Shown one piece after another: positions 56,965 through 64,000 of a stretch of 64,000 nt of DNA. The translations under genes and the position numbers were made by a program. Source of the DNA: an uncultured cyanobacterium (GTDB lineage Bacteria; Cyanobacteriota; Cyanobacteriia; Cyanobacteriales; Nostocaceae); contig CAINGU010000088.1 of assembly GCA_903848645.1 (NCBI GenBank), forward strand, positions 89,276 to 153,275, read 5' to 3'. Under the pieces are notes generated by a model, which worked only from the letters and a program-made list of their open reading frames with translations, was not told the origin of the DNA and did not search any database. Within the stretch, counting starts at the first letter, position 1. Each line of letters starts with the position of its first letter.

Positions 56965-58611
56965 ATGACTAAATACGTCGCTGCAATTGACCAAGGAACG
57001 ACCAGTACCCGCTTTATCATGTTTGACAAGCAGGGTAAAATTGTTGGCTATGCCCAAAAAGAACATCAGCAGATTTATCCCCAGCCAGGTTGGGTAGAAC
57101 ACAACCCCAAGGAAATCTGGTCATCTACTCAAACTGTAATTAAAGATGCTTTAGAGCAGAGTAATATTACTGTTGCTGAGATAACAGCGATTGGCATTAC
57201 GAATCAGCGAGAAACAGTAGTAGTTTGGGATAAGAACACAGGCGAACCTTACTACAATGCCATTGTCTGGCAAGATACCAGAACTGATTATATTTGTAAT
57301 CAACTAGCAGCAGATGGTGGGATAGACCGTTTTCGCGCCACAACAGGTTTACCACTGGCTACCTATTTCAGCGCCCCCAAAATTAAGTGGTTACTGGAAA
57401 ACATACCAGGATTAAAAGCCGCAGCCGCAGATGGTAATGCTCTTTTTGGCACAATTGACACTTTTTTGATTTGGCATTTAACAGGTGGTACAGAAGGCGG
57501 TTTGCACATTACCGATGTGACTAATGCTAGTCGTACCTTGTTGATGAATTTGAACACTCTGGACTGGGAAACTGAAATATTGGAAATTATGGGTATTTCC
57601 CGGCAAATGTTACCAGAAATTCACCCTTCATCGGCTATTTATGGTCAAGCTACGGGTATTTTGGCAGGAGTTCCCATTGCTGCTGATTTAGGTGATCAAC
57701 AAGCCGCATTAATTGGACAAACTTGTTTTCAGGTGGGTGAAGCCAAAAATACCTATGGTACAGGTTGCTTTATGCTGCTGAATACAGGCCAGCAAAAAGT
57801 GATTTCCCAACATGGTTTATTAACAACCGTAGCTTACAAGTTGGGTGATGCTCCGGCAGTTTATGCTTTGGAGGGGAGTATTGCGATCGCTGGCGCTTTG
57901 GTTCAATGGTTGCGTGACAATTTGGGATTAATTCAAAGCAGTGCAGAGGTAGAATCATTAGCCAGTACAGTTACAGATAACGGTGGTGTTTATTTTGTGC
58001 CTGCGTTTTCTGGGTTATTTGCTCCCTATTGGCGCAATGATGCTAGGGGTGTAATTGTGGGTATGACTCGCTACACAAATAAAGGTCATATTGCCCGTGC
58101 GGTGTTGGAAGCTACAGCATGGCAGACTCGTGAAGTTTTGGATGCGATGAGAGAAGACGCGCAGGTAAATTTAACTGCTTTGAAGGTAGATGGTGGGATG
58201 GTTTATAACAATCTGCTGATGCAATTTCAAAGCGATGTGTTAGGTGTGCCAGTGATTCGTCCCCAGGTAGCAGAAACTACTGCTTTAGGGGCAGCTTATG
58301 CTGCTGGGTTGGCGACTGGTTTCTGGAGTAATTTGGAGGAGTTGTCTGATAATTGGCTTTTAGATCAGACTTGGGAATCAAAGATGGATGCTGTGGAGAG
58401 GGAAGGTTGTTATCGGCTTTGGAAGAAGGCGGTTACTAAAACTTTTGATTGGGTACAATACTATTGCCAATTTTCTCAAATATGTCTGAAACCCAATAAA
58501 ATCGTGACGATATCAATAGGGTTTCAGGGGTTTGGCAATAGTATTGTTGGGTATAGATGTAAATTTTGTCTCTATGAACTTGCTATACTCGGTATAATCG
58601 GTTTTGACTAA
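56965..58611 (+). CDS. glpK: Glycerol kinase with MITE-derived C-terminal extension
   Basis: ATP-dependent phosphorylation of glycerol to glycerol-3-phosphate. FGGY-kinase motifs: [52 protein letters not shown] and [19 protein letters not shown]. The normal protein is about 500 aa and would end near [11 protein letters not shown]; here 50 extra residues come from an inserted repeat (58455-58547) and following DNA. It is a plasmid-borne metabolic passenger. Whether the extension impairs activity is unknown. Confidence 0.93.
   Translation: MTKYVAAIDQGTTSTRFIMFDKQGKIVGYAQKEHQQIYPQPGWVEHNPKEIWSSTQTVIKDALEQSNITVAEITAIGITNQRETVVVWDKNTGEPYYNAIVWQDTRTDYICNQLAADGGIDRFRATTGLPLATYFSAPKIKWLLENIPGLKAAAADGNALFGTIDTFLIWHLTGGTEGGLHITDVTNASRTLLMNLNTLDWETEILEIMGISRQMLPEIHPSSAIYGQATGILAGVPIAADLGDQQAALIGQTCFQVGEAKNTYGTGCFMLLNTGQQKVISQHGLLTTVAYKLGDAPAVYALEGSIAIAGALVQWLRDNLGLIQSSAEVESLASTVTDNGGVYFVPAFSGLFAPYWRNDARGVIVGMTRYTNKGHIARAVLEATAWQTREVLDAMREDAQVNLTALKVDGGMVYNNLLMQFQSDVLGVPVIRPQVAETTALGAAYAAGLATGFWSNLEELSDNWLLDQTWESKMDAVEREGCYRLWKKAVTKTFDWVQYYCQFSQICLKPNKIVTISIGFQGFGNSIVGYRCKFCLYELAILGIIGFD
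58455..58547. repeat. MITE with 16-bp perfect inverted repeats inside the glpK 3' end
   Basis: ACAATACTATTGCCAA (58455-58470) and TTGGCAATAGTATTGT (58532-58547) are perfect complements; an inner TCTGAAACCC/GGGTTTCAG pair adds a second stem. 93 bp, no gene. It has replaced the glpK stop codon. Confidence 0.85.
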
Positions 58612-58632
58612 GTAACCCAATTACCATAGATT

Positions 58633-61600
58633 ATGACAAACAACCAAATCGCAACACCCTTTAGTCAAGATGATAATAATCTCATGCAGCAACTTCTGCA
58701 ATATTGGGGATTGTCAGAACCAATACTGATGGGACAATATACGAGAGTTCAAGACAAACCTTTCGGTTTTTTTAATAATGTTAAGAATAAAGCTGGTAAA
58801 CTTTTATCATATCCGCAGCGATTAGATGAAGTTAGTGTATATATTTATCGGGACGATTTAGAGGAAGGAGCTTATTATAAATTTAGGTTCTGTTTAGCAT
58901 CTCTAAAAGAAAGCCAAAATAAAAATAATCGTTTTCTGATTCAAACCGATACAAGCCAGGAAATTATTAAACTTGATTATAATCAAGAAAATAAAAATAA
59001 TACAGATTCAAATAAATTAGTCATTAAAACACCAAAGCCAAAACTTGAAAATTATAAAAGCTGGGTGCAAGAAATATTTGATAGAAAGGGAAAAACAGAA
59101 GAAGATGCTAAAGATATAGCCAGTTCATTAAATATCTTTTCTGAAGATTTATACACAAAAGCAGAACGTTTTATTTTTGAGCTTTTACAGAATGCTGATG
59201 ATTTTCCAGGAGCATCAGGAAAGGTACAAATTAAATTTATGCTTTTACAAGAGCATTTATTGATTCTTCATACTGGTAAATCGTTTTCTAAAGAAGAAGT
59301 AGAAGCAATCTGTAGGATTGGCAATAGTACGAAATCAACAGATGCTTCTAAAACAGGCTATAAAGGTATTGGTTTTAAATCTGTTTTTGTTCATGCAGAC
59401 TGTGTTTATATATTCTCCGGTAATTATCAGTTTAGATATGATAAAAACTACTATAAAAAACCAGAAATAACTCCTTGGCAAATTAAACCAATATGGACAG
59501 ATAAACATGAATTACCACAAGAAATAAGATTAGCTGGCGATTTTTTTGAATATCCTGTCGCAATTGGTGTTCATGTTGGAATAGATAAAGTAAATGAATA
59601 TAGACAAAAAATTAAAGAGATTTTCTCTGAACCCAGATTTATGCTATTTTTACGTCATGTAAATTTAATAGAAATATCAGGGTTAGTTCATGATTTAAAA
59701 ATCAGCTTGCAATTAGATAGAGAAAACAAGTTTAGTAAAATATCATCTAATGGTAAATTTAGAAATAACTGGTTAGTTGAAGATTTTGTATTTGAAGTTA
59801 CCCAAGATGTCAGGGATAGAGTTAAAAATGATAACAGTGTACCTACAAAATTACAACAAGCTACAAAAACAAAATTAAGTTTTGGTACTAAAATTGAGAA
59901 TGAAAAATTAATTGCTCTATCAACTGATGAATCAGTATTATTTAGCTATTTACCTACTAATGTTAAAGATTATCAGTTTCCTTTGTTAGTTAATGCGGAT
60001 TTTTTGACTAAAGCTGATCGTGAAGATTTACATCGGGATAATGACTGGAATTGTTTTATTTTTGAACAAATAGGCTACCATATTTTTGAATTTTTAGCTC
60101 GGATATGTAATTCCTATCCAACATATAGAAATTATATTACTGACTTAATACCTTCTCCATTAAATAGCAAAGAAAAGGTATCACAAAGTTTTAATGATGG
60201 ATTTGCTAAAGGTATAGAAAATATTGCCTTTATCCCATCAGATGAAACAGATAAACTTTTGAAAGTAAATGAAGCAATTATTGACAATACAGGTATTACT
60301 GAAATCATTCCTACTTCAAAAGTCAAGTCTATCTTAAATATTCAAAAGTGTTTTGTAAGTAGAACATTAAGAAATTCTGACAAATTACAGCGACTAGGTG
60401 TTGAAACATTTGATTTGAATCAGCTTATTAATTTACTTAAGCAATATTCTTATGAATCTTTAGAAGAATATATCAAAATTATTATTCATTTAGAAAATAA
60501 AAAATATGCTACCAAGATAAAAGAAAGACAATTACCAATGATTTGGGGTGAAAATGGAAAAATTATAGTATCTACATCTGAGCAAACTGTATATTTTCAA
60601 CCATCAATAGAATCGAAAAAGTTATTGACTTTTGATAATTTTGCCTTTATTCTCCCTCAACTAGATCAGGACAGTTATGAAAATACTCATTTGCATTCTG
60701 CTTTAACATCACTAGGAGTAAAAGATTTTAATCCTATACAAGTGATTAAAGAAAGAATGAGAAAAAGTCAATATGAACCTATAGCTAATACAGTTAATGA
60801 TCATATTAATCATATTCGTTTTATTTTTCAAAACCGTCATCAACTTACTGATATTGAATATCAACGATTAAGTAATCTCAAACTTCTTTATAGAATAGAG
60901 GAAAAATATTTTCCTGCGGTAGCTTCTAGTTGCTATTTATCTGATTACTATCAACCACAATATGCTTTAGAGTCTGTAGCTAAAAATTTAGGCGAAAATA
61001 ATAAAATTGCTAATAATTTTCAATTTATTGCATCTGATTACTGTGAATATGAGAAAGATATTACCTCATGGAGACAATTTTTCCTTAAAATTAATATTGT
61101 TAAACCAGATGGGTTAGAAATTATTAAAAAGTATATTTTACCCCTGATTGATAATAATCAAATTAATGAAAATAACACTATACAAATTACCAGATTTATG
61201 TTTAGTGTACTTCATAACCAAATAATCAATATTGATATTAAACAAAAACTTAGTAAGTTATTATTGCTGACTAATGAAGGGTTAAAACAAGTTATTGAAT
61301 GTAATTTATCTGAATTTTACATTAATGTCTCTCAATCATCAAATTTTCTACAAGAATTTAAACTTCCTAACCGTATTAGTAATCAATATTGCAGTGGTAA
61401 TGAATCTCCAGAAAAATGGAGACAATTTTTTGTTAATATAGGTGTTAAAGAGGTTAATGGAATAGAATTAATTAGAAAAAAAATTGCTTTGTTAGAAACT
61501 AACAAGGATTTTATTAATCCCAAGAATGTTATTCAAATTACTATAGAAATATTTAATTATAACCGTGATTTAACACAGGATGATTTTCAGAAATTATCTG

Positions 61601-63585
61601 AACTACCCATCTTAGTAAAAAACGGTCAACTTGCACCAGCAAATGAATGTTATCTATCTAATGATTATCATCCTAAACAAGATTTAGAAAGTTTATTTGC
61701 TAGTACAGAATTTCACAAAATTGTAAGTTCTCAATATATTACTGAAAATAATGCAGAATTATGGAAGCAATTTTTTGTCAAAATTCAAGTCGCAGAAGAG
61801 CTTAGAGTTTTAAAATATGAGGAACGAGTATCTTTTATATCTACTAAAGATGTAGAAAAAGCATATTTAAAATATATTCAAGTGGATTATGCTGATAGCT
61901 ATGATATGGAAAATTTTGTTGAAATTACTGACATAGAGGATTATATTCAAAACTATGACTTTGCTTACCAACTATGGTCATATTTGAAGCAAATTTGGAA
62001 TATCAATTTAGAAGCTGATTCCCAAATTTGGATTAGTTCTGACAAGAGACGAAAAGTTTTTTCTTACTTCAAGTTTTTATTTACCCAATATCCATCAATT
62101 CCTTGCATAGATAAACGATGTCGTAAACCTGCTGAAATTTATTCATATTCTATTCCTACCAAAAATGATTTAATCGCTTTGGGTTTACCTGTATCATCAA
62201 TAGATTTTCCAAGTAACATAGAATCTTTTTTAGGAATTAAGAAAACGTTAGACGTTAAAGCATATCTACAAATAATAGATAATATAAATGCTAATTTTTC
62301 AAAAAACCACATACCAAAATTGTTGTCTGCTTATGAAGGACTATTGAAAGTTTTACAGAGTGGAAATTCTGGAGATAAAATTTTGATTAGTCAATGGAGT
62401 AAAACTGGTAAACTGCTTGGTTGTGATGAACAACTTCATCCTACTAATGAATTATATTATCTTGATTCATCACTGGAGTTACCTTATAAACAAAATCCCC
62501 GACTGGTTAAGTTTCCAGAAAGTTTGAGGAGTTATAATGCTGAAAATTTATTATCTGCTTTTCATGTAAAAAAAATTCAAAATGCTCCAGTTTATTATGA
62601 TGCAGATAAAACCTGTACAATCTTACCGCAATTAATACATGATAGACTTTACTATATTAGTGTTTACTTAGTAAATTCTACTATTCCTGAATTAATTGAT
62701 GAGCAAACTAAAAAAGTTATTATTGCTTTATCTCAACTTAGTATTAGTAATCCTAATAAACTTTATCGTTCTATTAAAGATATAGACTATGAAGAAGCAA
62801 TTTATAATTTTTATGGTAATAATGGAATTTTTTATGTTGGTCGGTGGAATAGCAGGAAAAATGCTAAAATTGGTGAATATCTCATTAAAGCATTGGGATT
62901 AGATGAGAGAAAAATTAGTAGTGAAAAATTATTAGATTTCTTAGATGATCCTTTAGAGGAAGTAATTAGTTATCTGAGAGAAGGTGGTTTTGATATTCCT
63001 GAACCACCAAAACCTGAAGTAATTCCACCTATAGAGACTTCAATTACAAGTAGTGTTATTTCAATTGACGAACCAGGTAAAGGATATAAACCAGAACAAT
63101 GGGGTAAATTTGGTGAAGATAAAGCTGAATTATTTTATAAAAGATTAGGTTATACTATTGTCAAACAACCAGACGGAACTGGTTATGATTTTCGATGTAC
63201 TAAACCAAACAGTGAATTATTTGTAGAAGTCAAAACCATTAATCCTAATTATAATGATGTGATTAGGATTACGCCAAATGAGTGGCAGAAAATGTGTATA
63301 CTTGATAATCAAAACAAGTATGAATTATTCATTGTTCTCCATGTTGGTGAATCAGTTACTAAAATGATTCGGATTCAATCTGCATGGAAAACATTACAAG
63401 AGGTTTTATCAAAACTTAATCAACAATCTCATACTGCTTATGGATATAATAGTAATATGATAGAGGTATTGATTGGTTTACAAGGTAATTCTAATAATTC
63501 AGGTAATGACATTATATTTAATTGGAAACGATTAGCTGAAAAGGGAAATTTATTAAGTTCAAATATACAAGAATTTTCCTCTTGA
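58633..63585 (+). CDS. Sacsin-type GHKL ATPase with C-terminal NO VEIN (DUF3883) nuclease-like domain, 1650 aa
   Basis: Residues 150-330 form a GHKL ATPase: FIFELLQNADD (N-box), HTGKSFSKEEVEAICRIGNSTK and GYKGIGFKSVF (G-boxes), as in sacsin/HSP90-like enzymes. The long middle (400-1480) is Leu/Asn-rich with repeated blocks such as WRQFF(L/V)(K/N)I and CYLS(D/N)(Y/D)Y.P. Residues 1500-1600 (EQWGKFGEDKAELFYKRLGYTIVKQPDGTGYDFRC...LFVEVKT) show a GYDF-EVKT PD-(D/E)xK-like core of the DUF3883 family. This architecture occurs in phage-defence genes. Low GC relative to flanks suggests transfer. Confidence 0.8.
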   Translation: MTNNQIATPFSQDDNNLMQQLLQYWGLSEPILMGQYTRVQDKPFGFFNNVKNKAGKLLSYPQRLDEVSVYIYRDDLEEGAYYKFRFCLASLKESQNKNNRFLIQTDTSQEIIKLDYNQENKNNTDSNKLVIKTPKPKLENYKSWVQEIFDRKGKTEEDAKDIASSLNIFSEDLYTKAERFIFELLQNADDFPGASGKVQIKFMLLQEHLLILHTGKSFSKEEVEAICRIGNSTKSTDASKTGYKGIGFKSVFVHADCVYIFSGNYQFRYDKNYYKKPEITPWQIKPIWTDKHELPQEIRLAGDFFEYPVAIGVHVGIDKVNEYRQKIKEIFSEPRFMLFLRHVNLIEISGLVHDLKISLQLDRENKFSKISSNGKFRNNWLVEDFVFEVTQDVRDRVKNDNSVPTKLQQATKTKLSFGTKIENEKLIALSTDESVLFSYLPTNVKDYQFPLLVNADFLTKADREDLHRDNDWNCFIFEQIGYHIFEFLARICNSYPTYRNYITDLIPSPLNSKEKVSQSFNDGFAKGIENIAFIPSDETDKLLKVNEAIIDNTGITEIIPTSKVKSILNIQKCFVSRTLRNSDKLQRLGVETFDLNQLINLLKQYSYESLEEYIKIIIHLENKKYATKIKERQLPMIWGENGKIIVSTSEQTVYFQPSIESKKLLTFDNFAFILPQLDQDSYENTHLHSALTSLGVKDFNPIQVIKERMRKSQYEPIANTVNDHINHIRFIFQNRHQLTDIEYQRLSNLKLLYRIEEKYFPAVASSCYLSDYYQPQYALESVAKNLGENNKIANNFQFIASDYCEYEKDITSWRQFFLKINIVKPDGLEIIKKYILPLIDNNQINENNTIQITRFMFSVLHNQIINIDIKQKLSKLLLLTNEGLKQVIECNLSEFYINVSQSSNFLQEFKLPNRISNQYCSGNESPEKWRQFFVNIGVKEVNGIELIRKKIALLETNKDFINPKNVIQITIEIFNYNRDLTQDDFQKLSELPILVKNGQLAPANECYLSNDYHPKQDLESLFASTEFHKIVSSQYITENNAELWKQFFVKIQVAEELRVLKYEERVSFISTKDVEKAYLKYIQVDYADSYDMENFVEITDIEDYIQNYDFAYQLWSYLKQIWNINLEADSQIWISSDKRRKVFSYFKFLFTQYPSIPCIDKRCRKPAEIYSYSIPTKNDLIALGLPVSSIDFPSNIESFLGIKKTLDVKAYLQIIDNINANFSKNHIPKLLSAYEGLLKVLQSGNSGDKILISQWSKTGKLLGCDEQLHPTNELYYLDSSLELPYKQNPRLVKFPESLRSYNAENLLSAFHVKKIQNAPVYYDADKTCTILPQLIHDRLYYISVYLVNSTIPELIDEQTKKVIIALSQLSISNPNKLYRSIKDIDYEEAIYNFYGNNGIFYVGRWNSRKNAKIGEYLIKALGLDERKISSEKLLDFLDDPLEEVISYLREGGFDIPEPPKPEVIPPIETSITSSVISIDEPGKGYKPEQWGKFGEDKAELFYKRLGYTIVKQPDGTGYDFRCTKPNSELFVEVKTINPNYNDVIRITPNEWQKMCILDNQNKYELFIVLHVGESVTKMIRIQSAWKTLQEVLSKLNQQSHTAYGYNSNMIEVLIGLQGNSNNSGNDIIFNWKRLAEKGNLLSSNIQEFSS

Positions 63586-63717
63586 CTATATTTATCCATT
63601 AACACCGTAATGATTTTAGCGATCGCTCACCCTTTCCTTTCTCAATAAGCGATCGCTACTAGAAAAGATCACTAAGTAATTGTAAATTTTTTTGCCATTA
63701 AGCGGTAATATATCGCT

Positions 63718-64000
63718 TTATTTTAGCATTTTTGGCAGATAAGACTGACGATAATTATTCTTAGCCATTAGCCTAGCTTCACGCCTTGTCCAGCGTTTTT
63801 GTAAAGGTACATCAGCCAATCTTTGTAGCAGCATAAACACACTATTATCTCCTGTCAACTTAGCAATTGTTTGAGCAATAACCTTACAACAATTCCAAGG
63901 ATGACGCACCACCTGAATTTCTGCAAATCTGATTACACCCCAATTCCGTTCCAAGAAAAATCGGTTACGAATTTTATCATCATCAACATCAATACAGTGG
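63718..64000 (-). CDS. C-terminal part of an endonuclease-like protein (5' end outside window)
   Basis: The frame continues past the TTG used by the track to the window edge, reading HCIDVDDDKIRNRFFLERNWGVIRFAEIQVVRHPWNCCKVIAQTIAKL. This resembles the C-terminal half of DUF559/Vsr-type restriction-endonuclease-fold proteins (RNxFLE...W.VIRF.E.QV). The stop is at 63718. It lies convergent to the defence-like ATPase and may belong to the same island. Confidence 0.5.
   Translation of the reverse strand, partial: HCIDVDDDKIRNRFFLERNWGVIRFAEIQVVRHPWNCCKVIAQTIAKLTGDNSVFMLLQRLADVPLQKRWTRREARLMAKNNYRQSYLPKMLK

Overview
The window looks like part of a large conjugative or mobilizable plasmid of a filamentous (Nostoc/Calothrix-type) cyanobacterium. 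Direct evidence is the scattered GCGATCGC-type HIP1 octamers, cyanobacterial-style MITEs and plasmid hallmark genes: a VirD4-type coupling protein, MobC plus a relaxase with an oriT-like hairpin, ParA/ParB with palindromic operators, a ParM-like actin with iteron-like repeats, an AEP-primase replication protein, many toxin-antitoxin remnants and metabolic passengers (old yellow enzyme, glycerol kinase, SDR). No host rRNA operon or housekeeping block is present.

Layout. 1-13 kb: hypothetical genes, an OYE-family reductase, the coupling protein, PemK/MazF-like and VapBC-like modules, and a secreted lysozyme-like conjugation protein. 12.9-19 kb: a nested insertion. A small plasmid gene is split by an IS200/IS605-type tnpB element, whose tnpB is in turn split by a complete 3.87-kb Tn3-family transposon (51-bp inverted repeats, TAAAT target duplication, TnpA plus a tyrosine recombinase). 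19-24 kb: a DNA polymerase I-type enzyme without 5' nuclease, a peroxiredoxin-like protein and an M90 peptidase.

24.2-30.3 kb is the most remarkable region. On the minus strand it carries a ThiF/E1-like protein, an unknown 277-aa protein, a bacterial Ro60 (TROVE-VWA) protein, an unknown 240-aa protein and a 67-aa protein that may have a beta-grasp fold. A small WYL-domain gene lies divergently on the plus strand. Between the minus-strand genes lie five structured RNA modules with one scaffold: helix P1, a CCYRACNG-like strand, helix P2, TACATAC, an insert, P2', AACTT, P1'. The scaffold resembles the Ro60-binding stem of Y RNAs. Two inserts are tRNA-like. Two others copy functional parts of 23S rRNA: one has the sarcin-ricin loop plus the GTPase-associated centre, the other the helix 70/71 region. 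One module sits inside the anticodon loop of a further tRNA-like structure. I interpret this as a family of Y-RNA-like RNAs that present mimics of tRNA and rRNA sites to, or together with, Ro60, with a possible Ub-like conjugation arm.

30.6-41 kb: a tyrosine recombinase, an Xre-domain protein, an SDR next to a solitary Tn3-type end, a 1.1-kb noncoding region with short repeats before a 942-aa primase protein (candidate replication origin), then parB/parA. 41-48 kb: a Ycf46-like AAA ATPase, decayed antitoxin/nucleotidyltransferase genes, an AAA-ATPase/PIN pair that may be a defence module, and a family of small paralogous proteins with acidic tails. 48-54 kb: a site-2 protease, a lipoprotein and a ParM-like/ParA-like segregation operon with its repeat region. 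54.7-57 kb: mobC and the relaxase. 57-64 kb: glpK with a MITE-derived C-terminus, a 1650-aa sacsin-type ATPase/NO VEIN nuclease-like protein (probable defence) and a truncated endonuclease-like gene at the edge.

All assignments come from reading motifs and base pairing by eye. No database search or folding program was run.
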